A stretch of DNA of 64,000 nucleotides from Mycobacterium sp. EPa45 (lineage in GTDB: Bacteria > Actinomycetota > Actinomycetes > Mycobacteriales > Mycobacteriaceae), in NCBI RefSeq assembly GCF_001021385.1, contig NZ_CP011773.1, forward strand, positions 5,766,001 through 5,830,000. The letters are read 5' to 3'. Of the stretch, positions 1 to 10,807 are shown piece after piece (within the stretch, counting starts at the first letter, position 1; each line of letters begins with the position of its first letter). The notes below the pieces were generated by a model. That model did not search any database. It saw only the letters and a program-made list of their open reading frames with translations, and was not told the origin of the DNA. The position numbers were made by a program, and so were the translations under genes.

Positions 1-483
1 CAAGCGGTCCAGGCACTCTCCGAGCTGGGCGTGCATCGGACAGTGCAACTCATCGTGTCGGGCGGCATCCGCACCGGCGCTGATGTCGCCAAGGCGATGG
101 CCCTGGGTGCCGACGCGGTGGCGATCGGTACCGCGGCGCTGATCGCGCTGGGTGACAACGACCCGAAGTACGCCGCCGAGTACGAAAAGCTCGGCAGCGC
201 AGCCGGTTTCTACGACGACTTCCAAGACGGCCGAGACCCGGCCGGCATCAGCACACAGGACCCGGAGCTCGCCGCCCGCCTCGACCCGGTCGAGGGCGGC
301 CGCCGCCTGGCCAACTACCTGCGGGTGCTCACCATGGAGGCCCAGACCATCGCGCGCGCGTGCGGCAAGGCCCACCTGTTGCACCTGGAGCCCGAGGACC
401 TCGTTGCGGTCACCATCGAGGCCGCGGCGATGGCACGGGTGCCGCTGGCGGGTACGTCGTGGATTCCCGGAGCCGGACTGTGA
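1..483 (+). CDS. FMN-binding glutamate synthase family protein (GlxD/MgsC-like), 3' part
   Basis: The reading frame is open from base 1, so the 5' end lies outside the window; about 160 C-terminal residues are visible. The segment carries a TIM-barrel phosphate/FMN-binding end (VSGGIRTGADVAKAMALGADAVAIGTA), typical of glutamate synthase domain 2. The tail (LANYLRVLTMEAQTIARACGK, then HLEPEDLVAVT) resembles the separate FMN subunits called GlxD, or MgsC of N-methylglutamate synthase. Its stop overlaps the GTG of the next gene (GTGA), which suggests translational coupling with a flavin amine oxidase. Whether it makes glutamate or N-methylglutamate cannot be decided without the upstream subunits. 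Confidence 0.8.
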   Translation, partial: QAVQALSELGVHRTVQLIVSGGIRTGADVAKAMALGADAVAIGTAALIALGDNDPKYAAEYEKLGSAAGFYDDFQDGRDPAGISTQDPELAARLDPVEGGRRLANYLRVLTMEAQTIARACGKAHLLHLEPEDLVAVTIEAAAMARVPLAGTSWIPGAGL

Positions 484-1667
484 CCGAGACCGCTGATGTC
501 GTCATCGTCGGCGGCGGCATCGAGGGGTGTGCCGCCGCGTGGGCGCTGAGCCAGCGTGGCATCACCGATGTCGTTGTCCTCGAACGCAATACCGTCGCCT
601 CCGGGATGACGGGTAAGTCCAGCGGCATCGTGCGCTGTCATTACGGGGTCAGCTCGCTGGCCGCCATGGCGACCGTCGGCCTCGAGGTGTTCGAGAAGGC
701 CGAAGAGATCTTCGGCGACGATATCGGCTTCCGGCAGACCGGATACGTCGTCGGCGTCGGCGAACCCAACGTCGAGGCGTTGCGCAACAGCATGGCCGCC
801 CAGCGGGCCGTCGGGGTGCAGACCGAAGAGATCGACGCCGACGAGGTGGCCCGGCTGTGGCCGGCCGCCGACCTGTCGCCCTTCGCCGCGTTCGGCTGGG
901 AAGCCCGCGGCGGCTACGGCGACGCCTACCAGACCGCGCAGGCGTTCGCGCTGTCCGCCCGAGCAGCGGGGGTGCGAATCCGCCAGGGCGCCAACGTAAC
1001 CGGCCTGGTGACGGACGGTGACACCGTCACCGGGGTACGCCTGGTGGACGGCACCCAGATCAGCGCGGGCAGCGTCGTCGTCGCCACCGGGGTATGGACG
1101 AGTGCGTTTCTGGCGCCCTACGGGGTCGACGTACCGATCCGGGTGGTCCGCGAGCAGATCGTGATGATCTCCCCCGGCGTCGAGCTCGGACCGGTGCCGG
1201 TGTTCTCCGATCTGGTGTCGCTGCAATATGTGCGCCCCGAGGTGGGCGGCGATGTCCTGTTCGGCAACAGCGACCTGTCCGATGTGCTGACCGCCGATCC
1301 CGACGACTACCTCAACCGGGCTACCGAGGACTTCATCGACCTCACCGTCGAGAAGGTCGGCACCCGCTTCCCCGGCTTCACCGGTGCGGCGATCACCTCG
1401 AGCTACGCCGGGTGCTACGACGTCACACCGGACTGGAACCCGGTCATCTCGGCCAGCGGCCGCGACGGGTTGTTCGTGGCCGCCGGTTTCAGCGGTCACG
1501 GGTTCAAGATCGCACCCGCGGTCGGCCGGCTGGTCGCCGACTTGCTTGTCGACGGCCGCAGCAGCGATCCACGGATACCCGAGACTGACTTCCGGCTGTC
1601 CCGGTTCACCGACGGGGAGCTGCTGAAGAGCCCGTATCCGTATGTCGGTGCGGGGCAGATGCGATAG
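480..1667 (+). CDS. FAD-dependent oxidoreductase, sarcosine-oxidase-like (DAO family)
   Basis: A 395-residue protein of the D-amino-acid oxidase/sarcosine oxidase beta family. The N terminus holds a dinucleotide-binding Rossmann motif (VVIVGGGIEGCAAAW, ending in the acidic ERN). The C-terminal part has the family motif GLFVAAGFSGHGFKIAPAVGR. The longer open frame begins at 360, but the GTG at 480 is preferred because it sits just before the flavin motif and overlaps the upstream stop by 4 bp. Together with the FMN glutamate-synthase-like subunit and the XRE-cupin regulator it looks like a catabolic unit for an N-methyl or secondary amine. The substrate is an inference; a dimethylglycine or N-methylglutamate dehydrogenase is equally possible. 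Confidence 0.85.
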   Translation: MTETADVVIVGGGIEGCAAAWALSQRGITDVVVLERNTVASGMTGKSSGIVRCHYGVSSLAAMATVGLEVFEKAEEIFGDDIGFRQTGYVVGVGEPNVEALRNSMAAQRAVGVQTEEIDADEVARLWPAADLSPFAAFGWEARGGYGDAYQTAQAFALSARAAGVRIRQGANVTGLVTDGDTVTGVRLVDGTQISAGSVVVATGVWTSAFLAPYGVDVPIRVVREQIVMISPGVELGPVPVFSDLVSLQYVRPEVGGDVLFGNSDLSDVLTADPDDYLNRATEDFIDLTVEKVGTRFPGFTGAAITSSYAGCYDVTPDWNPVISASGRDGLFVAAGFSGHGFKIAPAVGRLVADLLVDGRSSDPRIPETDFRLSRFTDGELLKSPYPYVGAGQMR

Positions 1668-1674
1668 TGCGCTT

Positions 1675-2316
1675 GTGACCGATCTGCTTCGCAACCAGTC
1701 GGGTACCGCCCGCGAGCGCGACCCGGACGAGCCGGTCTCCGAGCTGGAGTTCGAGGCCGCGATCGCCCACAACGTGCGCCAGCTACGGCAGCAGCTGGGA
1801 CTGTCGGTTGCCGACATGGCGAGCCGGGTCGGCATCTCCAAGGCGATGATGAGCAAGATCGAAAACGCGCAGACCTCGCCGAGTCTGTCCACGCTGGCGT
1901 TGCTGGCCAAGGGGTTCGACGTACCGGTGACCACGCTGTTCCGCGGCGCCGACGTGGAGCGGCCCGCCGCCTTCGTCAAAGCGGGTACCGGCGCGCGGAT
2001 CGTGCGCAACGGAACGAAGGCGGGTCACGAGTACGAGCTCCTCGGCTCGTTGCGCGGGGAGCACAAGCGGCTGGAGTGCCTGCTGGTCACGCTCTCGGCG
2101 AAGAGCAAGACCTATCCGCTGTTCCAGCATCCCGGAACGGAGTTCATCTACGTGCTCGAAGGTGTCATGGACTATGCCCACAGCCGGTCGGTGTACCGGC
2201 TGCATCCGGGCGATTCGCTGCAGATAGACGGCGAAGGCGCGCACGGGCCCGCCGACCTCATCGAAGTGCCGATCCGGTTCCTGTCGGTTATCGCGTTTCC
2301 CGATTCCCAGGTCTAG
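1675..2316 (+). CDS. XRE-family regulator with C-terminal cupin
   Basis: A 213-residue protein. Residues around 30-85 form a Cro/CI helix-turn-helix (VRQLRQQLGLSVADMASRVG, then SKAMMSKIENAQTSPSLSTL). Residues around 140-205 form a cupin barrel (HPGTEFIYVLEGVMDY, then LHPGDSLQIDG). This architecture is typical of one-component sensors that bind small metabolites in the cupin and repress adjacent amine or amino-acid genes. The GTG at 1675 was chosen over the ATG at 1642, which would overlap the oxidase by 26 bp. Its last 29 bp overlap convergently with the secreted protein gene on the other strand. It probably controls the amine oxidase operon; no operator was identified. Confidence 0.85.
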   Translation: MTDLLRNQSGTARERDPDEPVSELEFEAAIAHNVRQLRQQLGLSVADMASRVGISKAMMSKIENAQTSPSLSTLALLAKGFDVPVTTLFRGADVERPAAFVKAGTGARIVRNGTKAGHEYELLGSLRGEHKRLECLLVTLSAKSKTYPLFQHPGTEFIYVLEGVMDYAHSRSVYRLHPGDSLQIDGEGAHGPADLIEVPIRFLSVIAFPDSQV

Positions 2317-3127
2317 CCGACTGGCCCTTGCCGTTCGACGTCGCCTTCGGGGCGTTGGCGTCGACCTTGCGCACCGCGTTCGGGCGCTTCGCCGTACGCG
2401 ATGCACCGGTCTTGGGCGCTGCGAGAATTGCCTGTGCGCGACGACTCTGGGCGACACCGGAAACCGGCGCTGGTTGCTTCGCAGCGGCCGCCGGCGGTTC
2501 GGGCGCCGGCGCGGGCGGTATCTCCAGCGCTTTCGCGATCGCCGGCCCCAGCGAGAGCAGGTAGCCGAGAGGACCGGGGTTCAGCAGGCCGAATGCCAGC
2601 TGAAAGACCGGGCTGGAGCAGCAGTTGAACGTGGTGTTCAGATAAACCGCCGGTGCGTCGATGAACGCCTGCAGAACCGTCAGCGGGGTCGACGGGTACC
2701 TGCCGGTGTCGACGATCAAGTGCGCGATCATGACGCCGGGAGCGATGAACGCCCCGATGAGGCTCAGCGGCGCCATCAGCCCAAGCGTGGCGGCCACGCC
2801 CACGACCGCCGCAACGTGGTCACCCATCGTCTGCACGATCTTCAGGGGGCTACCCCCGTCCTGCCCGACAAGCCAGTGCGAATAGGTGGTGAAGTTCTTC
2901 GCCACCTGGGTCAGGATCGGCGCAGGGGGATAGTGGACGATCGCCGCGGCCAGATTGGCCAGATCCTGCTGGACATTCGTCTGCAGGTCCTGCCAGGCGC
3001 CGGCGAGGATCACCGGTGCGGCGTGCGCCGACGGCAGCGGCTGGGTGGGCAGTGGCGCCAAGGCGATGCTGGCGGCTGCGCTCACGCAGACTCCCGTCGC
3101 GAGCATGGAGCGAATGCTCAGTTCCAC
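2288..3127 (-). CDS. Secreted mycobacterial hypothetical protein
   Basis: A 279-residue protein. The N terminus is a Sec-type signal peptide with a hydrophobic core (SMLATGVCVSAAASIALAPL) and a likely cleavage after SAHA. The middle (about residues 40-190) has long hydrophobic helices and a paired cysteine (NTTFNCCSSP). The tail after about residue 205 is Pro/Ala- then Lys/Arg-rich and looks disordered. The hydrophobic central pattern with an NTTFN-type motif resembles PE/PPE-associated or porin-annotated (GjpA-like) secreted proteins of mycobacteria, but no assignment is firm. It is monocistronic and its 3' end overlaps the XRE gene by 29 bp. Confidence 0.7.
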   Translation of the reverse strand: MELSIRSMLATGVCVSAAASIALAPLPTQPLPSAHAAPVILAGAWQDLQTNVQQDLANLAAAIVHYPPAPILTQVAKNFTTYSHWLVGQDGGSPLKIVQTMGDHVAAVVGVAATLGLMAPLSLIGAFIAPGVMIAHLIVDTGRYPSTPLTVLQAFIDAPAVYLNTTFNCCSSPVFQLAFGLLNPGPLGYLLSLGPAIAKALEIPPAPAPEPPAAAAKQPAPVSGVAQSRRAQAILAAPKTGASRTAKRPNAVRKVDANAPKATSNGKGQSARPGNRETR

Positions 3128-3207
3128 GGAAAACCCCCGATCACGTCTTGCGGCGTCGTCAATTTACCCTGCCAGCGAACCGTCGGGTCCCGTATTCGAC
3201 TCAGACT

Positions 3208-3236
3208 TTGGCCTGGTGGGACAACCGGAGTACAGT
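3208..3236 (+). promoter_or_regulatory. Candidate leuA promoter
   Basis: TTGGCC at 3208-3213 and TACAGT at 3231-3236 are separated by 17 bp, a good match to a mycobacterial housekeeping promoter. Transcription would begin at about 3243, within two bases of the GTG of the leader ORF at 3245. The leader peptide would then be translated from a leaderless or nearly leaderless transcript. Confidence 0.55.
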
Positions 3237-3244
3237 ACGGACTT

Positions 3245-3286
3245 GTGCAGCGGGTGCTCCTTCTCGGACGCCGCGACGGGGTCTGA
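3245..3286 (+). CDS. Candidate leucine leader peptide (13 aa)
   Basis: A GTG-started ORF of 13 codons encodes MQRVLLLGRRDGV and ends in TGA. Three consecutive leucine codons (CTC CTT CTC) follow a valine codon, the composition expected of a branched-chain amino-acid attenuation peptide. It lies 76 bp before leuA and just downstream of a candidate promoter. A strong hairpin overlaps its last codons and stop. Leucine leader peptides have been predicted upstream of leuA in other actinobacteria; the assignment here is by position, codons and structure, not by homology search. Confidence 0.6.
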   Translation: MQRVLLLGRRDGV

Positions 3287-3309
3287 TCCAGACTGGCTTC
3301 CCGTCGCGG
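3271..3309 (+). promoter_or_regulatory. leuA leader hairpin (putative attenuator)
   Basis: CCGCGACGGG (3271-3280) pairs perfectly with CCCGTCGCGG (3300-3309). Inside, GTCTG (3281-3285) pairs with CAGAC (3289-3293) around a 3-base loop, and GGCTT-type bases bulge on the 3' side. The leader stop codon TGA (3284-3286) sits in the inner helix, so a ribosome finishing or stalling in the leader would melt or preserve the stem. No T-run follows, so control could be by Rho, by an alternative pairing or by occlusion of leuA translation. Confidence 0.6.
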
Positions 3310-3332
3310 GTATTCGCGATGCGCCGGTCTGA

Positions 3333-5772
<2,440 letters not shown>

Positions 5773-5798
5773 CTTCAGATGCCAGCGTAGCCGCCCAG

Positions 5799-6008
5799 TC
5801 AGTGCACGGTCGGCACTGACGTCGTTGTCACGGCCCCTGAAACCTCCGCCGGCGACACCGGTGTGGGTGTCGGGAACTTCGACTCCTGGCCGGAGTCGGC
5901 CGTGGTGTGGGTGGTTGGCGGTCCGCCGATGCCGTCGGCCACGGCGAAGAGGGCAAGTGTGGCGATGGCCGCCGCACCGACGGTTGCGGTGAGTGCTTTA
6001 TCGTTCAT
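5799..6008 (-). CDS. Small secreted/anchored hypothetical protein (69 aa)
   Basis: The first 25 residues form a hydrophobic signal or anchor (ALTATVGAAAIATLALFAVA). The rest is Thr/Pro/Ser/Val-rich and likely disordered, without cysteines. It lies 26 bp upstream of the TetR gene on the same strand. Its ATG is preceded by GGAGGCACTGGAT on the coding strand, a usable ribosome site. No function is recognised. Confidence 0.55.
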   Translation of the reverse strand: MNDKALTATVGAAAIATLALFAVADGIGGPPTTHTTADSGQESKFPTPTPVSPAEVSGAVTTTSVPTVH

Positions 6009-6129
6009 ATCCAGTGCCTCCTGCCAAAAATGCTGTCATCGGGCCCAACTCGACAGTACGTCAACATATTTCGGCTAAGGCCGGGCCTCAGGGTGTTGGG
6101 GACAGACACACAGGATGCGTCGAGGATTC

Positions 6130-8445
6130 CTACGGTACGGCTTGGGCTGCCACCAGGACCGAGATCTCGTCGGCTGCAACCGGCATGGAGAAGTAATAAC
6201 CCTGCCCGATGTCACAGCCATGGTCCCGTAGCCACTGGGCGGTTTCGGCGTCCTCGACCCCCTCGGCTACCACCGTGATCCCGAGGTTGTGGGTCATTTC
6301 GATGACGGGACTGACCACGGCCGCAGCCCGGGCGTCGGTGGCGACCGAGGCGATGAAATGCCGATCGAACTTCACTTCGTCGATGGGAAGGTCGCGTAGA
6401 TAGCTCAACGCCGAGTAGCCGCTGCCGAAGTCGTCGATCGCAATCCGGATACCGTCGTCGCGCAGTTGTTGCAGCACGCCGGTGACCCTGCCGACCTCGT
6501 CGAGCACCAAGTCCTCGGTGATCTCGATAGTCAGCAGACCAGGTGGCAGATTCCGCTGCTGCAGCGCCTGGCGCAGCGTGTCCGGCAACTGCGCATCACG
6601 CAGCAACGGTGCGAACAGGTTCACCGCGACCGGGACCTCCAACCCCATCGAGACCCATCGCGCGCAGTCGTCGAGGACCTTTCGGAACACCAGGTCGGTC
6701 ACTGGCCGCATCAACCCGTGTCGCAGTATCAGCGGCATGAATGCCCCGGGCCGAAGCGTATTCAGTCGCGGGTGGGGCCACCGCAGCAGCGCTTCAACAC
6801 CGGCGATACGTCCGGTGCTCAACTCCAGCTTGGGCTGATAAACCATTTCCAGGCCGCCACGTTCGATGGCGCGCCGCAGTTCGCCGAGCAGCCGCACCTG
6901 CTCCGCCCCGCTCTCGGCCGAACGGGATTCGCCGTCGCGTGCCAGCTCGCCGATATGCGGATCACGCAGCGCCATGTCGGCACTGAAGGTCTGCACCGTC
7001 GAGGTGCGGGAGCGCTTCGCGAAGTACATCGCGGTGTCGGCGCGCTTCACCAGTTCCTCGGCCGTGATGTCGTTGTCGGCCAACGAGGTAGCCGCCATAC
7101 CTGCACTGGGGCGCATCAGCACTTCGTGTCCGTCGATGAGGAACGGGGTGTCGAATGCCGCCATCACGCGCTCGCACACCAGGTGTGCGTCGTCGACGTC
7201 GCCCTCGAGAAGCAACACGAATTCGTCGCCGCCAACCCGTGCCACGGTGTCGCCGGCCCGCACACAGCCGGCGATGCGTTGCCCCACATTGATCAAGAGA
7301 CTGTCGGCGGCCGGATGACCCATGCTGTCGTTGATCAACTTGAAGTCGTCGAGATCCAGCGACAACACCGCGACGGAGCGATTGTCGCGGCCGCGCAGCG
7401 CCATCGCGTGCGCCAGCCGATCCTGGAACAGGGTGCGGTTGGCCAGCCCGGTCAGCGGATCGCGCAACGCCTGTTCGGCTGCCGCCGTGAGCAATCGACG
7501 GTTCTCCCATCCCGAGAGCACCTGCCGGACACAGATGAGCGTCATCAGGATGGGAACGAGGATCCGCAACAAACCGGTCACGACGATTGCCGGCGCGATG
7601 GCGCCGGCAATCAGAAGGGGCACATAGGGAAGCCATAAAGCGATCGACGGTTGCGCCGCGGGCGCCGGCAGGACCGGTGGCCGCGACCGTCGGCTCAACA
7701 GCGCAGCCGCACCGAAGCACGACATTCCCAGCGCCCAACCGACACTCGTGATGTGCCCCGGGTGATAACGGTTGGCGCCCTGCAGGAAGGCGAACGTGAC
7801 CCCGGAGAACGCCATGAGCGTGACTGCGCCCATGAGGAGCCACATCACCACGCTGTTGCCGGCACCGGAGCGGACGACGAACACCACCGCTCCGACGAAC
7901 ACGAACAGGATGAACAACGGGTACAGCAGTGCTCGCCCTTGCATGACGCTGTCCACTCCGGTGGCCTGATACACGTTGCCGAGCACCACGACCCACAACA
8001 CGAGAAACAACGACGTGGCGACGATCAACGTGTCGACGAGCAATCGGGTGCGCGAGCCCTGCATCGGTTCGGCAGGGAATTGCAGGAACGCAACCGGCGC
8101 CAACACCACGAAAACCAGATAGAGAAAATCCGCGGGCGACGGAAACAGGCTGCGTTCCAACACCAGCGTCAGGAACGCCCGAGTCAATTCTCCCAGGGTC
8201 CAGGCCGCCAGGGCGATGGCCATCGTGGTCCAGGCGGTGCGAGTTCGTCCCTGCGCGGCGCGGGCCGCGATGGCCGAGCACACCGTCGCGTAGGCGCCGA
8301 AGGCGGCGAAGGCCAGCGCGTCGACGATGCGGACGGTGTTGTCGCCGCCCCAGTTGAAGGCGAAGCCCAAGGCGAGAAGTAGACAGCTGATGACCGAGGA
8401 GGTGATCAACACGACCGACTGCAACGTGGTCTTGCGATCGTTCAC
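6130..8445 (-). CDS. Membrane GGDEF-EAL bifunctional c-di-GMP enzyme
   Basis: A 771-residue protein. About ten hydrophobic segments fill residues 10-310, forming a membrane sensor. A diguanylate cyclase domain follows (DPLTGLANRTLFQDRL, then RVGGDEFVLLLEGD) with an intact GGDEF signature. Then comes an EAL phosphodiesterase domain (GVEALLRWPHP, EITEDLVLDE, IDDFGSGYSALSYLR, VKFDRHF, AEGVED) that keeps the usual metal ligands and catalytic Glu and Lys. Both activities therefore look intact. The start is GTG at 8445. It is inserted between leuA and dnaQ, which are neighbours in M. tuberculosis. A single enzyme that both makes and degrades c-di-GMP implies control by the membrane region. Confidence 0.92.
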   Translation of the reverse strand: MNDRKTTLQSVVLITSSVISCLLLALGFAFNWGGDNTVRIVDALAFAAFGAYATVCSAIAARAAQGRTRTAWTTMAIALAAWTLGELTRAFLTLVLERSLFPSPADFLYLVFVVLAPVAFLQFPAEPMQGSRTRLLVDTLIVATSLFLVLWVVVLGNVYQATGVDSVMQGRALLYPLFILFVFVGAVVFVVRSGAGNSVVMWLLMGAVTLMAFSGVTFAFLQGANRYHPGHITSVGWALGMSCFGAAALLSRRSRPPVLPAPAAQPSIALWLPYVPLLIAGAIAPAIVVTGLLRILVPILMTLICVRQVLSGWENRRLLTAAAEQALRDPLTGLANRTLFQDRLAHAMALRGRDNRSVAVLSLDLDDFKLINDSMGHPAADSLLINVGQRIAGCVRAGDTVARVGGDEFVLLLEGDVDDAHLVCERVMAAFDTPFLIDGHEVLMRPSAGMAATSLADNDITAEELVKRADTAMYFAKRSRTSTVQTFSADMALRDPHIGELARDGESRSAESGAEQVRLLGELRRAIERGGLEMVYQPKLELSTGRIAGVEALLRWPHPRLNTLRPGAFMPLILRHGLMRPVTDLVFRKVLDDCARWVSMGLEVPVAVNLFAPLLRDAQLPDTLRQALQQRNLPPGLLTIEITEDLVLDEVGRVTGVLQQLRDDGIRIAIDDFGSGYSALSYLRDLPIDEVKFDRHFIASVATDARAAAVVSPVIEMTHNLGITVVAEGVEDAETAQWLRDHGCDIGQGYYFSMPVAADEISVLVAAQAVP

Positions 8446-8486
8446 GGCATCATCACCCCGCTGGCGATGCTAGCGGTGCCGCCGCG

Positions 8487-9476
8487 CTAGAAAAGGGCGA
8501 ACTGCTGGCCCTGGTCGACGGAGGGTTCGAACTGGTCGATCCCGGTGCCGTTGGCGACCGAGTCGACCGAGTCCATGAACTGCCGGTCGGACACCACCGG
8601 CACGCCGAGTTCCCGGGCCAGGTAACCCTTGCCCTGTTCGGGTGCACGCTCGTTACAAATGACCAGCGAGGTCTGCGGGTCGACGGCATCGGCGTAGGCC
8701 AACCCGGCGTGCAGGATCCGCTCCACCAGTTCTTCGTGTGTGCGATTCACCTCGGCCGACAAGGCCACCCGCATGCCCTGGACGAGCGGACCGCCGCCTC
8801 GGTAGGGCCCGGGATTCAGATAGGGGCACGGCATCCGGGACGCCAGCATTTTCAACGGGCGCAGCTCATCGTGGGTGACTCGGCCGTTGGGCCAGCGCCG
8901 CCGCGTCACCGGACGCACTGGTAGCCACACCTCGCGCTCGCGGGCCCGCTGCAGCGCGGGGCTCAATACCCGCGACAGTACGAGGGCGTCGTCGAAGGCG
9001 TCATGAGCACGGGTCTGCGGGACCTCCCAGTGCCGCGCCAGCGTCTCCAGCCTCAGGTTGTCCAGGCCGAGGTCGAGGCGGCGCGCCAGCTCGACGGTGC
9101 ACATGACGGTGTCGACCGGCAGCGCGGTCTGGGCGAGCTCGGCCTCACTGGACAGGAACGCGTAGTCGAACGCGACGTTGTGGGCGACCAGCGTGCGGCC
9201 GTGTAGCAGATCGATGACATCGGGGGCGATGTCGGCGAACGTCGGCTGATCCTCCAGCATCTCTGCGGTGAGGCCATGGATGTGGGTGGGGCCGGGATCG
9301 ACACCGGGATTGAGCAGGCTGACCACGGAGTGCTCGACGCGCCCTTCGTGGTCGAGCGCCAGCGCGGCCAGACTGATGATGCGGGCGTGGCCGGGCCGAA
9401 AACCGGTGGTCTCGACGTCGACCACGACCCAGCCGTCTCCCGGCTCGCGTGCTGGTCGACCCCAGGTGTGGCTCAC
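8487..9476 (-). CDS. dnaQ: DnaQ-like DEDDh exonuclease with BRCT domain
   Basis: A 329-residue protein matching the M. tuberculosis DnaQ homologue next to leuA. The N-terminal exonuclease has ExoI (VVDVETTGFRPGHARIIS), ExoII (LVAHNVAFDYAFL) and ExoIII (RAHDAFDDALVLSRVL), the DEDDh type. The C-terminal region (about 230-315) is a BRCT-like domain (LVQGMRVALSAEVN, then GVPVVSDRQFMDSV). It probably acts as an accessory 3'-5' exonuclease in replication or repair; in mycobacteria proofreading is attributed mainly to the PHP domain of DnaE1. The start is GTG at 9476. It diverges from murT with about 90 bp between. Confidence 0.9.
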   Translation of the reverse strand: MSHTWGRPAREPGDGWVVVDVETTGFRPGHARIISLAALALDHEGRVEHSVVSLLNPGVDPGPTHIHGLTAEMLEDQPTFADIAPDVIDLLHGRTLVAHNVAFDYAFLSSEAELAQTALPVDTVMCTVELARRLDLGLDNLRLETLARHWEVPQTRAHDAFDDALVLSRVLSPALQRAREREVWLPVRPVTRRRWPNGRVTHDELRPLKMLASRMPCPYLNPGPYRGGGPLVQGMRVALSAEVNRTHEELVERILHAGLAYADAVDPQTSLVICNERAPEQGKGYLARELGVPVVSDRQFMDSVDSVANGTGIDQFEPSVDQGQQFALF

Positions 9477-9551
9477 ACAGTCAGGATGGCACGCAGGTCC
9501 GACAGTCCCCGGGACATCGAATCCGTGTCGGCCGGCCCGTCATTTCGCGCA

Positions 9552-9557
9552 TAAACT
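9552..9557 (+). promoter_or_regulatory. -10 element for murT-gatD (leaderless start)
   Basis: TAAACT ends eight bases before the murT ATG at 9566, so transcription would start at or next to the initiation codon. No Shine-Dalgarno sequence precedes that ATG, which fits leaderless translation. Confidence 0.45.
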
Positions 9558-9565
9558 GCGTTCCG

Positions 9566-10807
9566 ATGCCCAGGCCGACGATGACACTGCGAGGGCGCGC
9601 CGCACTGGCCGCCGGGTCGGCCGCGCGCTGGGCTTCCCGGGCGACCGGACGCGGCGCCGGCGCCATGATCGGCGGCCTCGTCGCGATGACATTGGACCGC
9701 TCGATCCTGCGCCAACTCGGGCTCGACCGGCGAACCGTGGTCGTGACCGGCACAAACGGCAAATCCACCACGACCAGGATGACAGCCGCTGCGCTGGCGA
9801 CCCTGGGTCCCGTCGCCACCAACGCCGAAGGCGCGAATATGGACGCCGGCCTGGTGGCCGCGCTCGCCGGCGCGCGTGAGGCGTCGCTGGCCGCCCTCGA
9901 AGTCGACGAGATGCACGTGCCGCACGTGGCCGACGCCGTGGACCCGGCGGTGGTCGTACTGCTGAATTTGTCGCGCGATCAGCTCGACCGGGTGGGTGAG
10001 ATCAACCACATCGAGCGCACGCTGCGGGCCGGGCTCGCCCGCCACCCAGATGCGATCGTCGTCGCCAATTGCGACGACGTCCTGATGACGTCGGCGGCCT
10101 ATGACTGTCCGCGGGTGGTGTGGGTGGCTGCCGGCGGGGGTTGGGCCAACGACTCGGTCAGCTGCCCGCGCTCCGGTGAAGTGATCGTTCGCGACGGCGT
10201 GGACTGGTACTCGACCGGCACCGATTTCAAACGGCCCAGCCCGCAGTGGTGGTACGACGACATCACGCTCTACGGCCCGGACGGGCTCGAGGTGCCGATG
10301 CGCCTGTCGCTGCCGGGAACGGTCAACCGCGGCAATGCCACCCAGGCGGTCGCGGCCGCGGTGACATTGGGTGCGGACCCCGCTGCGGCAGTGGCGGCCG
10401 TGTCCGGAGTCGACGAGGTCGCCGGGCGCTACCAGACCGTGCCGATGGGCGAGCACACGGCGCGCATTCTGCTGGCCAAGAACCCGGCCGGGTGGCAGGA
10501 GGCGCTCTCGATGGTCGACAGGAGCGCCGACGGTGTGGTGATCGCGGTGAACGGTCAGGTGCCCGACGGTGAAGACCTGTCATGGTTGTGGGACGTCAAC
10601 TTCGAGCACTTCGAGGATGTACCGGTCGTCGCCGCCGGGGAGCGCGGAACCGACCTCGCGGTGCGACTCGGCTATGCCGGGGTGACTCATACATTGGTGC
10701 ACAACACGATTGACGCGATCGTGTCGTGTCCCAAAGGACATGTCGAGGTGGTCGCGAACTACACGGCGTTCTTGCAGTTGACGCGAACGTTGGGGCGGAT
10801 GCGATGA
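9566..10807 (+). CDS. murT: MurT, lipid II isoglutaminyl synthase ATP-ligase subunit
   Basis: A 413-residue Mur-ligase family protein that, with GatD, amidates the D-glutamate of lipid II. The ATP-binding loop is VVVTGTNGKSTTTRM near residue 60. The central domain follows (LEVDEMHVPHVADAVDPAVV, LNLSRDQLDR), then a C-terminal DUF1727 region. The four-cysteine Zn ribbon seen in firmicute MurT is not evident: only isolated cysteines (for example near VANCDD, YDCPRV and VSCPRS) remain. The ATG at 9566 gives the same length as the M. tuberculosis protein and sits behind a -10 element. Its stop overlaps the gatD ATG (ATGA). Confidence 0.93.
   Translation: MPRPTMTLRGRAALAAGSAARWASRATGRGAGAMIGGLVAMTLDRSILRQLGLDRRTVVVTGTNGKSTTTRMTAAALATLGPVATNAEGANMDAGLVAALAGAREASLAALEVDEMHVPHVADAVDPAVVVLLNLSRDQLDRVGEINHIERTLRAGLARHPDAIVVANCDDVLMTSAAYDCPRVVWVAAGGGWANDSVSCPRSGEVIVRDGVDWYSTGTDFKRPSPQWWYDDITLYGPDGLEVPMRLSLPGTVNRGNATQAVAAAVTLGADPAAAVAAVSGVDEVAGRYQTVPMGEHTARILLAKNPAGWQEALSMVDRSADGVVIAVNGQVPDGEDLSWLWDVNFEHFEDVPVVAAGERGTDLAVRLGYAGVTHTLVHNTIDAIVSCPKGHVEVVANYTAFLQLTRTLGRMR

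Noticed and set aside
315..2009. Long minus-strand frame of 564 codons
   Set aside because: It lies opposite the oxidase and XRE genes, has no recognisable domain and is rich in Arg/Asp/His/Gly as antisense GC-rich frames are.
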